From positions 117,216,410 to 117,280,409 of the forward strand of contig CM063284.1 in NCBI GenBank assembly GCA_032173965.1: a stretch of DNA of 64,000 bases. The letters are read 5' to 3'. Under the pieces are notes generated by a model that searched no databases, had not been told where the DNA came from, and saw only the letters and a list, made by a program, of their open reading frames with translations. A program made the translations under genes and the position numbers. Below are positions 40,331 through 53,705 of the stretch, one piece after another. The DNA is from Sitta carolinensis (taxonomy: Eukaryota > Chordata > Aves > Passeriformes > Sittidae). Within the stretch, counting starts at the first letter, position 1, and each line of letters opens with the position of its first letter.

Positions 40331-42669
40331 TTGCTGGTCTAATCTTTGGACACATCTCTCTGCTGGCACCTGTGAGGCTTTAGCACCTTTAGCACCTACA
40401 AAGGTTGTACAAAACACAGGAAACGGATATCAGACCAAAGGTTGTAACTGGTAAGAACAAACAAGGTTTCATATATATGATTCCTTCTTCATGTCTATTA
40501 GCTAATTTGATAACAGATGTTATCTTGTTATCTCATGTGCATTATTTTGCTACTGAGGTGATTGCTACAAGTCACTTTCTCCATTTAGAGACTCCTTAAT
40601 ATGAAAGGAGCATTGTGTAGCAATCCTAGAAAATGCCATTTCCCCATATTATACATAGCAGCGAGAGGCAAAATGATTTTTCAGTTACTTTTGCTGTAAA
40701 TGAAACATGCAGAAGGTATAGATTAGATTCTCTCTTCAAGATGTCAGTGTGGGTATACAAACAGTTGAGAGCCAGTAAGAGATATGTAAATACTATCACC
40801 TTAGTCATCCCTTAGTAAATATTTGTGTGACATGTGTTGTGCACCATCTCGCGTAGCCTGAAATTACTCTGTGGATTAGAAGCAGGAATGTTTCCCTCTT
40901 CAGGCAGACCATGGTTTGCCTCCTACCTCACGCCCTTGCTCCATGAAGCCGTGCTTTTCTGTCTGAGCAGCACCTGAGGGAGCCCAGTAACATCCCCGAG
41001 GGAGCTGTACAGCTAATAAATCACCAGATGTGCACAGAGACAGCGAGATCTCTCCCATGGGCTTCCTTTATGGGCTGCTCTTCCCTGGCAAGGCACTGCC
41101 AGGGTCATCACCTCCCAGTGCTGCGTGGTGCAGCCGGGATTGTGTTCATAAGTGGCTTAGTCCTACAACCTGTCTCTGGTGTTGACATAACTTGTCACAC
41201 AGTATGTCAACATGCTCACAGTATTAGTCACAGATCAATGTCCTCCCTGGCTCACTGCTGAGCCACAGGTAGTTGCAATCAAGGTAGACAATAAAAGAAA
41301 AGCCAAGTAACCCTAACACTAGTAGGGTTAATAGTGAACTAAGGGAAGGATGTGAGTCAGAGGCATAGGACTCACAGACGTGTTTCATGCAAGCTGTCAG
41401 TCTGATTGGAAGTAATTGAGGCTCCCTTTGAAGACAAGTGCTTGAGAGAAATATCGAATGAAATAAAAAGCTCCGAGCCGCTTCCAGGCTGCTGAAAACT
41501 TGCAGCAGGCTCCAGCAGCCTTGCAAAGCAGCAACAGAGAGTGCTGTGAGCAAGTCAAGGAAATAAGTCAAGCTGGCTGGTTCTGATATGAGAGCCAAGC
41601 ATACTGTCAGGGCTGCAGCACAAAGCTGTGCTGATCTTACTGCCTGGAGGACTGGTCATGTTCCTGAGGGGGCTCTTTGAGCCAAGGAGCACTCGCCTTC
41701 CCTTGTTGCCTTCAGTCCTATGTCCCTTTGATTAAGCTGTTACTGAAAGGGAGATGAAAGCATGGGCACAGCTGGCAGGGCCTTTAATTCTCTGTATTAG
41801 GAAGAGGCACTGCAGCGGCACTAAGTGTGTATAGTGGCAGGCAATTAAAATCAGCTTGATTCAGAAAATGTGAACGAGCTTCCCAACCTCTGCTTTTGCA
41901 ATCAAGCTTGCTCGCCATTATAACACTGTGCTAATGAGTGCTTCACAGGATTGAGCATAGAACACCTTGTATAATTTAATAGGCATCCTAAAAACATCTA
42001 ATTGAGCACCCACATGCTTCAAATGAACCTGTGGGCCAGTGTCTGAGGAAGACCTGCAGGTGGAAATGAGGCCAAGAAGTGATCCCAGTTTGAACTTGTC
42101 TCATTATATTGGTGCAATCTGGAACTGTGATTCACGTGCATGCAGGCACTTTTTTTAACATTTATGGTCTTTTCTGCCTTATTACCTTTTGGTAAAATGC
42201 TTTTACAAGCAGAAAAATTGAGAGGGACATTGCACTTTGCCAACCTGTGTCTTAACTTGTTATGTTCAAATTACTCGCAGGATTATACAACCTGCATATA
42301 TTGCAAGCTGATATATGTCTCCAGGAAAGAAGCAGCAATGTAAATAAATGAAGGGTTTCATAAGACACTAATTTTATTGCAATGTTACATTAATAAATAT
42401 TGTTCTTCTCAGAAAAGCAAACTTCTGCAGGAATATTTTTGCAGGTTTTATAAAGTGCCACCCTTTCTCAGGGTTTGTTTCAATGGTTAATCCAGTTGGC
42501 TCCAGGGACCAACTGCTTTATGCTCCCAAAGTGTTCAAAGAAAAAATTCATATTAACCCAAATGTTTTATATAAATAAGAATATATGTTACCAAAAATTC
42601 TAGGATTTCCTTCTGTATGGGTTTTGGTTTTGTGGTTGAATTTTACAGATACGAGTCCTTGGAAGAGCA

Positions 42670-42790
42670 ATGCATAAAAATATTATTATAATAATAAAAT
42701 ATAAGTACATAAATATATATAATATACAGTATACAATATAGATATATAAAATATATATAGTAGAGGTATATTCATAAATATATACATTTG
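42670..42790. repeat. AT-rich low-complexity tract
   Basis: Nearly all A and T with ATA, TATA and ATAT runs, broken by a few C and G. Likely low-complexity sequence. Confidence 0.85.
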
Positions 42791-44951
42791 TACATTTACT
42801 TCAGAATTCTAGGCTTGTGGAAAGATTTAAAAGTGGGAAAATCACTTTCTTAAAATAATTTCAAACTGTGCTTTGCTACAATAATAAGCAATCATACTTT
42901 AAATATTTGTATTGCCACAGGGGATAATATGGATTTGTTGGTCAATTGGCTAAATAAAATACCAAGAATTTCAGAATTATTATGACCTGTAGTTTGTTTG
43001 TTGAGTAGAATGAAATGGAGACAAACCTTTAAATTTTTAATTTTTTAATGCAATCTTATTTTCAAAATAATCTGTACACATCTTAAGTGATTAATATGCT
43101 ATTTAAATGATAAATGGTTTTTAAAGAGTATTAGGTTTCTTTAGCCTAATTTTGGATGAGAACTGAAAAGGTCAGTTTGGTAAATTGCTTTCAAGGGACA
43201 AAAATATATGCTGAAAAGGCAATTTCCTATTTAAGATAGGTTAGCAGACTTTTCTGTGCATAGTACTGTTTGAATAATCACCAGATATATTTTAAAAGAC
43301 CTAGTTTTCCATATTGAATCAAGATACACTGTATAGCAGGACCAGCTAGCAGCATCTGCTGCTAAATTTGCAAATCTCATAAATTTGTGACTTGTGCTTA
43401 AAATAAAAAATATTATTTGCTTTGGTCAGTTTGATGAAAACTGACATTAATTTCACCTTTGAAAAAAAAGAAAAAGTGAATTCTAAGGCCTGGTCTCTGA
43501 CCTTAACCTCAGGAGACACTTGACAGTGCATTCCAAATGGAATTGAATCACATCCTGGTTTGGCTGTGCACCTTCCCCAGTATCCCAGGGATGGCCCAAG
43601 ACTTGACCTGTCTGCTTGGCATCTTCTCTCACCTCCTCTCCATCCTGTGACTCGCTGTCACATGCATTCCTGTGCTCCCTTTCCATTCTAGCCGTCCTTT
43701 CCCAAGGGCAGCCAGCCTTCCCTGACCAATGCAGATCCCTTCAGAAGATAAAGGACTGTAAGCATGAAGTTGTAAAGAGAGAAAACAGGCAAGCACCAAA
43801 AGTTTTCATTGCACAAATCCTCAAAAGAAACTCAGTGGGTGCATAGGTCAGTCCAGGCAATGCCTTGTGGGGAAATTTAAGAGGTTACTGTCCAAACCAA
43901 ACTGACAAAGGAATTCTCTCCAGGAATTTTTTGTGAAGAGACAGGCTAAAACTCCCCTGAATCAAAGTGATAAAGATACCCCCTAAGTGTTGAGCATCTC
44001 TACATCCTCAAAAACACTTCTCTTATTTCCATAAAACATCTTTTCTGTGAGGTCATTGAAGTTTGTCTCACAAGACTTCTTCTTCCAAGTTGAATATCTT
44101 TGTTGGAGTCACAGCAATCAAAAAAAGTATCAAATTCAACATGTGATGGCCTTGAAAATCTACCAGAGTTTGATTTAGAAAAACCTTTGAAGTGACCCTT
44201 GATTCTGGCGTTTTAAGGGGTAGATCTCTGATCAGCTAATTAACTTGCCTCAAAAGTCAGTATCACTAACAAAATCTCCTGAAGGAGTCTAGGATAAAAA
44301 TTCAATACCTGCTCTTTTCATCAGCAATCCACACTTATTTCTTCAAGATATCAAGCAGTTTGTTTTCATTTATTTATATATGTTACCCACATTCAAAGCA
44401 CACACAATTTTTGCCATTTAAATTAAATTCTGTATAATCTCAATATTAATCAGACTTTTTTCCTTGGGCAGCTTTTCTAACTGGACCAACTTTGCCTAGT
44501 TGACGTTTTCTTTAATATGAAAGAGAAACAACAATAAAAACCTAGGGCATTACTTGAAAATGCCTCCTGAGTTGCTTTAATGAATCCAAGGCACTGCTCT
44601 ATGGCCTAACATTTGGTTAAAACCATCTGACATTTCGTTCTAGTCACGGCTATAAATTGTAGCAAATCTCTCAGGTGTAGAACAGAAAAATGCTTGTGGA
44701 AACCAGAGAACCCAGGGTCTTTTTGTCCTTGAGAAAGAGTCATCAGAGGTAACTGGGACTGTCAGGAAATACTAGGCAACCCCCATTTCTCTTCATGACC
44801 TTACTGCTTTTCGTATTGAAAATGGTGAATCTGAGCAATTTTTCACTGCATCCTGCCCTGAGTAGAGGCCGGTTGGCTCTGACCTCCTGCCCTCTTTCTG
44901 TCACTTCTCTTACATGAGAAGGAAAAAATTAAGTCAGTTTAAATGACAGAT

Positions 44952-44953
<2 letters not shown>

Positions 44954-44982
<29 letters not shown>
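44954..44982 (+). repeat. A29 homopolymer
   Basis: Twenty-nine A in a row followed by CCCACC. No retrotransposed body was recognised upstream, so it is more likely a mononucleotide microsatellite than a retroposon tail. Confidence 0.95.
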
Positions 44983-44984
<2 letters not shown>

Positions 44985-47440
44985 CACCAAAAAACAGTTC
45001 TTCTGTTCAACCTCCATAAAGGGTAAAAGAAATCTGCTTCAAAGTAAATCCATTTTTAAATTATGGTTATAATATTTCCCATTGTTTAATGTACAGGGAA
45101 AAATCTGATTCTCATTCCGTCTTGCCATCCCAAATATTTTGAGATTCTTTCATCTTTTAACAGTATTTTTGCTTACATATGTGCATATAAAATATTCTAA
45201 TATCCTCTCCAAATTTACACACCGAAGCCAGGAAAAGATGCTACAGCTGTAAGAAGTGCAAAACATGCAGAACATACTGAAGTGCAGAAAGCCTAAAGAA
45301 ATTCTATCAACTCTTTTAATATATTTGGACAAAATTCTAACTTTACCTTCTTCAATCTTAAATTTCATTCCTTCTGAATATTTTTTCATATGTGTCAGTG
45401 CTACATCTAAACAATGCATTATCACCAGCAGCTCAAAAAGAAAATGAAACTAAAATGTGTTTATCTGCAAAATTTAAATATGCATTAAGTTTGGCTTATT
45501 AAGTAGCTTTATTTTAAAGGTGTCAAGGAGAAATTCTTGTTGTTATGCCAAACTAAGATATTTTAAGTAAGGCATAAATATAGGCATAGAAACATAAATT
45601 CAGGGGCTAAGTGTTATATTCCCATTTCTCGAGTCTTGGTTGGGCTTTTCTCATGAATTTCATCTTTCTGAGTATGAAAAATCCATTTCTTACCTGCACA
45701 TATTTCTTTATTTTCCTCAAATATTCTCTCTGTTGGCAGTTTCTGAGATGGAAGATTCTAGACATGGTTTTGTCAGTGCTCTGTAGAACATGGCTCTTGG
45801 TGTCCTCGCTGTTTATAGGTATCCAGCACAAAACCCCTCTGGCTTTCTTAGTTTCCCAGTGCAAATTCACAACCAGTTTATGACCTGTATATCACTTTAG
45901 TCTCTCCTAGGATTATTGCTTTCCAAGTATTTCCATCAGAAAAAGTTATGGTTTATATTGCTGTTTTCAGAATGTGCTTGGCTGCCTTTTTTTTTTTTTT
46001 TTTTGTCACTCGAAGCTCAAGCTCCTAATCCTGCTCATATTGCCTCTCTATTCCTTGCTGCTCTCTTTTCTCTGCTCATCAATTTTACTAGTTTAACAAA
46101 GTGTGCATAATATGGGAAACTATGTATCTCTTTTTCTTACACCACCACCAAATCTTTCCATTGAAAGTGGGTTTTCCACTGAAAAAACATGAACTGCCAA
46201 ATGGACTGGGTGGTTGCTAATCTAGAGTCCACTGAGCCTTACTCCCAATTTATTGCCTTTTTTGGACCAACAGAATAAAACTAATATTATGACTTCATAA
46301 CAATACATTTCTTTTTATAAACAGGTCTAGGGTTTGGAGGTTGAGTAATTGAATTTCTCAGCATCCAAAAAAAATTTTTTTAACCTTCTAGAGCTGTTTA
46401 GTGGTAAAAAGCAAGGCCAGTTTACTCATGGTGCAACTAATTTATGGAATTGAGTTATATAAATGGATTCATTCTGCTGCTGGTTGGGAAGAGTGAATTA
46501 AATAATTAGCTAATGCACATATACATTAATTTCAATAATACATTTATTACATGCATTCACCGTGCAGTATGTATTTAAATTCACAATATCAGACACATTT
46601 TGAATAGAAGGGTTTAATTTAGACAATAGCTATTAATAATATTGTAGTGCACAGAGAGCTACAAATAATCTTATAGGCAGTGGTAATATGTTGTTCAAAT
46701 ATTAATGGAAACATGTTAATTTAATTCTTGACGTTGCTCATTTAATCTTAAATGGCATAATACTACCAGTCTCCCAAGGATAAAGCCTGCACAGATACTG
46801 CCAATAAATGGAGACGAGTATATGCCATTTGTTTAACTGCATAACTGAAAGTTCCCTCTGGACCAGACAGAATAAAAGTCTAATTTTCTCCCACTAAAAG
46901 TGATTTTGTCTTCACAGAGAGCTGAAGGATCTACTATTTTCTATTCATCGCTGCTACTGCAAGACTTTGTTAATATCTGTTTTCTGAGAAGTGCCCGCTG
47001 AGAGTCAGAGGCTTTGGCTGTGTTAGAGAGTCTATGAGGAACATTGCTTAAGGAATTAACATGCATTTTTAATGAGCGTGCACTCTTGTGTACGTCCTGT
47101 GACAGGACAAAGCACACTTTGCCCTTCCAGATACTGCCCTCCACTTTTGTTGCTGTAAATAGTTGTAAGTTCATTTCTAAAAGAGGAGGTCCAAGAGGAC
47201 TAAAAAAAGAGGACGATTTGTTGTTCTGATAAAACACAAAAAAAAAAATAAAGCTGGAGCCATAACACAGTTTTGGATAACAGTGGAGGAGAACAGAGGA
47301 ATTTAGAACAGTTATAAGGGGAGAAATAAGAAGATTAGTTTGTGTGCAAGAATACTGATATGAACATAAAAGGAAGGAAAGGGAAGCTAATCAAAACCAA
47401 CTTTAATATTTTATATCAAAGTAACTGAGATAATGCAGTA

Positions 47441-47485
47441 AAAAAAAAGGAATATGAAATATTTTTGAAAAAAAGGAATATGAAA
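47441..47485 (+). repeat. Short tandem duplication (AAAAAAAGGAATATGAAA)
   Basis: An 18-base unit occurs twice, separated by 8 bases, as a local duplication in an A-rich stretch. Confidence 0.75.
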
Positions 47486-50400
47486 GTACTTTCTGTGGAA
47501 GAGATGCAGAAGTTTTGCTTTTGGAAGTGTCAGCATTTCTAGAAACAGGGAGGGGGGAGAGACAGAGAGACATAAAGTGACTTGATCAGGGAGTCGCAGC
47601 ATGGATGAAGAGATGTGTTTGAGAGCTGTGACTGTGGATAGCATGTAAGAGACTATAGGAGCTGATGGGGATTGAAAACAAAAGGAGATAGTGTGAGAAC
47701 AAGGAGAGACCACGAGAACACCAAGTGGAGAAGCAAGGAGGTAACAGCATGGGTAACACTGAGACCCTGAATTTGGCACAAAGATGCAACTGATGTCATG
47801 ATCACATTGTTTGAGATGCAAGAGGTTATAGAGGATGGAGCAAAGAGCATGGAGCTAACATATTTTTAGAGAAAGTAAAATAGCCTTATGAGAAGAAGAG
47901 GAACTAGTATGGGACAAAGAAAAGAACATGTGTCCTATCTCTGTCCTTCAGCCTCAGATGGAATAATCCATTTTATCAGCAAACTATAGAGAAAAGTAGT
48001 AAGATTGCAGCAGTAGAATATGCAAAGTCTCTTTGACGAGGGTAGGACCAAAAAGTGATACAAAGCAGTAGCTTGTGATGTTTAGAGTTCCCACTAAGGA
48101 GAGGAAATGAAATGCTCATTTTATTGTAGCCAGCAGTGTCTGTTCTGTTTGTCTTGACAGCCCCTCTAATTTTCTTGAATTTTAGTTCACTAACAAGCTG
48201 AATGTTTTTGGTTCTCCACAATGTATGTGTGAAGAGTCACAACAGCTTTTATCTTCTGCTTTTTTGCCCTGAGATATCTTGGTTCAGGATTGCGTTTGGT
48301 TTAAAGACTATTTTCAGAGTAAGGAGGTCTCTTGGCTCTGAAGAATAATATTTTATCTCTTCTTTAGCAATACATCACTGTGGCAACTTTCATTCAGACA
48401 TTTAGGTACAAATTGCAGCCCAGAGCTCCCTCAAGAGTTAAGTAATCCTTCAGAGAAAGAAACAAAGAAGAAGAAGATGTGCTTTTTTATAATCTCTGGG
48501 GATATGTTGGGCATGCTCAAACTCAGGCTTTATTGAAATAATTCTTATCAATCTGACTGTGAAACAATGGAAGGTGTGAGATGGGATTGAGGAGCTGAAG
48601 ACTCCTAGAAAGTCCTAGAAATCTTCGCTCATTAAAATAATCCTAAATTATGTCAATAGAATTGAATTATGTGTTCTAGTTGCCAGAGAAAGGTTCATGG
48701 GATTTAAAAGCAAAATGAGGGTTAGAAACAAAAAGTTTAGAATTGTTTCTGAGCTACTAAATTTACTGGTATATATAGGGAGATTAGACCAGCTGGTAGA
48801 CCTGAAGCTGATTCATAATGAGTGCTGTTATTTTTTTATCCTTAGCATGCTTTCATTTCCATGTGAATTTTTAAATGGAAAGTCCACGATGAATGAGTTC
48901 CTTAGGAATATCAAGGACATACTGGATGCAAAACTACTGAATACAGAGTTATAATAGCCTCATTAGAGATGGTCAGTTAGGATTCAGGAATATTTTATTT
49001 AACCAGGCTCAATGTTAATGGCACTCTACATCCAATGATGCAAATTATCAACAACTTCAGGAGCCCCTGATAAAAATTGACAGGCTAAACCCTTGCTAAA
49101 AGCCTAGGATTTGGATTCCAGAGGTAGGCATAAGACAGCTGCAAAATGATTAAATCGCCATAAAAAGAGAATGAGGATGCAGAAAAATGGAAATCACTTT
49201 CCAGCAGGTCATTTTGAATTCCTTTCTTTTCTCTCATTACTTGATAGTGGCTATGAAAAAACCTGGCCCGTTTTTATTACATACAGATTTTAAGGATGTG
49301 ATTTTGAAAGATCAGTCTGTACTTTTGTCTGTGTGGTTTCATGCACATATTTAATTGCAGATTTCTTTTTCCTACTTGAAAAGTGATATGTTCAGAATCC
49401 AAACAGAATTGATTTTCTTTTCAACACAGGGTTTACTTATTCAATTCAAATGTGGTCTATCAATATAAATGTGCTTTAGCACAACAAAAGCAAAAAGCAG
49501 AGACATGGAGAATCACATAAATGCATATGTTAGGAGGGCCAGGAGCTGACAGAAAAATCCTCTAAAATTAGTTGCGTGTGAGTTACTTTTATTCCATCTA
49601 GTTATATTATTCTGTTCATGCTAGATAGTAACTTGAGAAGAAATATGTTCATAAAGTAAACTTGAAGGAAAATAGATCTGGAACAGGTGCTTGAAAATTG
49701 CAAAGCCATTATCATATTGAGAGCCATGACTATAGTAAATGGTCCAACAGTCACAGCTGAAGTAATAAAAAACCTGAAGCTGTTTAAACAAGAATTAAAT
49801 GACATTGTGAGGGAGTGAAGGGTGTTGAAGTCCTCTTCTAGCAGATAAAGCAAATATTGCAAATACTAATTTTTTCTGTTCAGCCCTTCTCCTTTAGTAT
49901 ATCACAATACACTCTAAGTTGTTTGATTAGAAAAAGAAGGGGAATGGATAAAGTTTGAATGAATGCTTCAAAATACTTAATGCGCTCCCTAGCAACCCAA
50001 ACTTTCTGCTTCCTGTAATAATGGATGCAACATGCTGTGCCTCCTACTGATTTCAGGAAACTTCGTCTCAGCTTCCAGGGTGGGAGGGTACTAGAGCCTC
50101 CCTGTTATATGTGTTAGACAACTGCAAAATAAGCACAGGAAACTGCAGGGTAAGGTGATGATGACTTGTGGCACTTCAGTAATGCACACTGGAAATGCAA
50201 ATCTTCTGATGCTCCCGTACACGTGGTCAGACCTTTGCTCTCCAGAGGTCTCCCAGATGAATTGCACTGTGTTCCTGCTTGCACCACTGCTAATGGTTTG
50301 ATTTCAAAGCAATCAATCATTTAATTACCAATAAGAATTAAAAGTCAGGAATGACAGTTTTGTGCAGCATAGTTCACTCACACAAACCAAGAGCACATGG

Positions 50401-50968
50401 CAGCAACCATATGTGTGTATAGTTCATTAAGCAACAAGGCTTAATGAAATCCTAGGGAAATATTTTTCCTTTAAATTGATGCTTAAAAATACTGGGCTGA
50501 ATTTCACAAAATAAGAATAGATAGTGTGCAAGTGTTTCACTTTTTTGAAATTACGTGGCAGAAATGAATCTTTTTATATGATATTTAGGCACTACAGCTA
50601 ATGGCCAAAATCTGGTCTTTCCAGAAATCAGATGCATTAGAGGATACAGGATATACTCCAAATCAAGGTGTATATAGGTATTAAAAATGGCATTTTTAAA
50701 ACAGAATCCTTAGATATTCTCAGTGTTTTATTTTTCTCATATAATGGTCTCACTATCTCATTTTTTTTATTTTATAAAATGCCAGTCTCTCATTACATGC
50801 TGGTGTCCATCTTTTCTCTCATGAAAAATACATAATCGTATGAGTCTTTGTGGACTCATTTATTTATGGTGCAGGGAAGCTCGTACTCCCCAGGCCATAA
50901 CACTTCCCTCTTTGATTCTCCACTGGGCGTCCTTCTGGAGCACCACAGTGAGGTTTTCCTGATGTTAG

Positions 50969-51052
50969 TTTTTGTTTTGGTTGTTTGTTTGTTTTGTTTT
51001 GTTTGTTTTGTTTTGTTTTGTTTTGTTTTGTTTTGTTTTGTTTTGTTTGTTT
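50969..51052. repeat. GTTTT pentanucleotide microsatellite
   Basis: The GTTTT unit repeats with occasional GTTT units, for about 84 bases. It explains the phenylalanine- and leucine-rich ORFs in this interval. Confidence 0.97.
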
Positions 51053-52189
51053 AGCAATGAACCTGAAGGAGAGAGGTTAAAGAGAAGGAAAAAGACATAC
51101 AGATGGTCTTCTCTAACACATCCTTTTATAACTTTTTCTTTGGCCAGCTTTCACTGCTAAAAGTCTGTGCAGTGACTCCTCACCTTTTTTTCCAAGAACA
51201 CTGCTTGTTCAAGAATATAGTATTCTCTACTTTCATGGTCTACTCTGTCTTTTGTTGTGTTTAAGCTTCTGACACTAATGTCTAAATGTTCTTATGATAA
51301 AAATCTGTCTCAAAACATTTTCCCAGACAGTTTTCATTTCTCTTCTTCATACCTCCCAGATTTTTGCTTGACTGTATAAAGAAGGGCCATCATCCAATTA
51401 AAAGATACTTCATATCTATCAGAAGGGACTGAATATTGCTTCTGACCACCAGAGTATCAAAGAAACACATACCTGTGATTTTTTGGGATCAGTCGAGGTT
51501 GCTGGCTTTCTAAACCACTGCAAGTAACTTAGTAAGTGAGATAGTAAATGAAAATAGCAATTATCCTTTACTATGTTTTTCAGAAGTATATAGCAAACCA
51601 ATTCCTACTGTAAAGCATCAGTTCTGCATCAATATTTGGGTTTTTTTGGTGTGCCAGGCAATACATTTTATGCCCTTGGCAAAGATAGTGTCTTTGCCTC
51701 CTAGAGAATTTCATGTAATGCTACATCTCAGAAAAAAAGCTGTGTCAAAAGGAGAATATGGCTTAATTCTCACTTCACACATACTTTGCTATATTTCTAG
51801 TGCTGTTAACTGAGTGACTTTTGATTTGTGCCAAGGAAGATTAAAACCAAGTCCTGTATATATCAAATGCTGACTTTATGTATATTTTATTATTTGTACA
51901 GAAATGAAAACCCAAAGAATTCAATTACCCTCATGGTTTCCTCTGGGACAGAGGCAATTTTCTTCATAGTAACCAATGCAGTGCTGTGTTTTGGATTCAG
52001 TATAACAGTGTTGGTAACTCATTGCTGCTTTAATTGTTTGTTGCTAAGCAGTGTTTACCCTGAGTCAAGGGCTTTTCAGGTTCCCATCCTCTGCCACTGA
52101 GCAGCAGCACGAGAAGCTGGGGGATCACAGCTGGGACAGCTGACCTGAACTGGCCAAAGGGATATTCCATACCTTAGAGCATCTTACTC

Positions 52190-52200
52190 AGCTATAAACT
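52190..52200 (+). promoter_or_regulatory. TATA-like box in the GGERVL-like LTR
   Basis: CTATAAA sits after the ATATTCCATACC landmark, the usual promoter position in this LTR family. Whether it is still active cannot be judged. Confidence 0.5.
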
Positions 52201-52325
52201 GGGGGAGTTGGCCAGGAGCCACCAATCCCTGCTCAGGGATGGGCTGGGCATCAGTCAGCGGGTGGTGAGCATCTGTGTTGGGCATCACTTCTTTCTCTTG
52301 GCTTTTATTGCCCTCTCTCTCCTTT

Positions 52326-52446
52326 TCATTACTATTATTAACTTTATTACTATCATTAGTATTATTAGTATTAAATTAATTATATTAGTATATCACTACT
52401 GTTATTATTTTTATTGCTGTCTTTATTAGTGGTAGTAGTATTTTGT
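52326..52446. repeat. Expanded ATT/TTA-rich block inside the LTR
   Basis: Loose ATT, ATC and AGT triplets (ACTATTATTAAC, AGTATTATTAGTATTAAA and so on). The LTR family usually has a T-rich stretch here, so this is a local expansion that has since diverged. Confidence 0.7.
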
Positions 52447-52592
52447 TTTACTTCAGTTATTAACGTGTTCTTTTCTCAACCAATAAGGTTTATTCTTTTT
52501 TTTTCCCCCATTCTCCTCCCCACCAGAAAAGAGCAAGGAGTGAGCAAGCAACTGCATGGTACTTAGTTGCTGGCTTCAGTTAAACTATGTCA

Positions 52593-53556
52593 ATTACTTA
52601 GATGTAAAGCTTATTTTGATTAAATTAGGAGTGTATATAACTTGCAAACCAGTGTAATTTGTTTTCTTTGTAAGCAGATATTAATTTCCTTTCCTAAAGC
52701 CACATTTGCCTTATTTTCTGTAAATCTGAAATATAGATAACATATATTTTAGTATGTATGCATGAAACTGATATTATGTTGAGTGAAAGTAAAAAATGCA
52801 AGTGACTTATTTCACAGTCTAGCTGATAAAAAATCTCATCTGGAATATGCTACTGAAATCTGATTTTATAGATAACTCCTATCACCATCCATACAGACTA
52901 TTTTATTATATTTGTCTTGGGCAAAAGTGTAATAGATATGTTTACTAGTTCTAAGACTATCCATACATTTACCAGCTTGTAAAGAATAAAACTGATTTTT
53001 ATGGATATTGAGAAGTTTGGAGCTTTCTTTCATTTGCTATTAACAACAGAAAAATATGTAAATGAGTGAAGGAATAAAGCAGGGTTGATTTGCAAAGACG
53101 AGATATAAAGAAGCTGATATAAAAGGTCTTTTATCTAGTGTAATGCAGCGCTTCTGAAACAAATTGAGCTTTTTAGTCACCATATGGCACTTTTAGAGCT
53201 TTCTTATTGTCCTTATATCCTAGACCTGTGCTCTAACCAACCAAATTTCCCCTCACACAGTGCCTTATTTACTTCGTTATGTGCTATTCACTTTTTGCAT
53301 TTGACCACTGGTTCTGATTGGAAGGAAGAAAATGGTTCTTCCCATAGGAATAAATGAGGATGTTATGGAGACAAGAGCTGTAAAACTAAGCAGCTGTCTC
53401 CTGCTTTTCTTTATTGACCTGAAAAAACACCCCCAAAACAAAAATCTAAACTGTTTTTATCCTGTAGATAAAACTAGGAGCAAAGTATGCTCCCTTGCAG
53501 AGTGGTATAATATCCATTCTAAGCATACACCACATGAGATACTAAATTGTTATAGC
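52593..53556 (+). other. NKAIN3: Intron: no gene seen
   Basis: Unique AT-rich sequence between the LTR and the next CR1 tail. Confidence 0.5.
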
Positions 53557-53705
53557 TGAGTCACCATCCCTGGAGGCATCTACAACATGTTTAGATGTGG
53601 CTCTCAGGGACTTGGCTTAGTGGTGAACTTGGCCATGCTGGGTTAATGGTTGGACTCAATGATTTTAGAGGTCTTTCCCAACCTAAGCAATATTATGATT
53701 CTAGA
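53557..53705 (+). mobile_element. CR1 retrotransposon 3' end fragment
   Basis: GAGTCACCATCCCTGGAGGC, GACTTGGCTTAGTGGTGAAC, GGTTAATGGTTGGACTCAAT, GTCTTTCCCAACCTAAGCAA and a closing TATGATTCT. A standard plus-strand CR1 tail, 5'-truncated. Confidence 0.95.

Larger units (their letters stand above)
40331..51933 (+). other. NKAIN3: Long unique intron stretch with simple repeats, no gene seen
   Basis: No confident transposon in more than 11 kb. The 40860-42030 part is GC-richer than its surroundings. Simple repeats include the AT tract at about 42670-42790, A29 at 44954-44982, T18 at 45987-46004 and the GTTTT array at 50969-51052. All ORFs are under 140 codons and unconvincing. Two blocks (41640-42010 and 46440-47130) look unlike decayed repeat and are discussed as possible conserved elements. 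Confidence 0.5.
51934..52592 (+). mobile_element. GGERVL-like solo LTR, plus orientation
   Basis: Starts TGGTTTCCTCTGGGACAGAG with CAATTTTCTTCATAG, passes CTAAGCAGTGTTTACCCTGA, AGCTGGGACAGCTGACCTGA and AAAGGGATATTCCATACCTT, then a CTATAAA box near 52190, and ends TACTTAGTTGCTGGCTTCAG with a terminal ATGTCA. This is the layout of the avian GGERVL-type LTR seen in minus orientation at 5948-6846. An AT-rich triplet block lies between the TATA box and the 3' end. No internal viral sequence adjoins it, so it is a solo LTR. No clean target duplication was seen, and the left border may be off by a few bases. Confidence 0.87.

Noticed and set aside
44954..44982. A29 run as the tail of a processed pseudogene
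   Set aside because: No gene-like sequence upstream and no flanking target duplication seen; a mononucleotide microsatellite is simpler.
47411..47821. 136-codon minus ORF, hydrophobic and serine-rich
   Set aside because: Arises from a purine-rich plus strand that lacks stops on the other strand; no family match.
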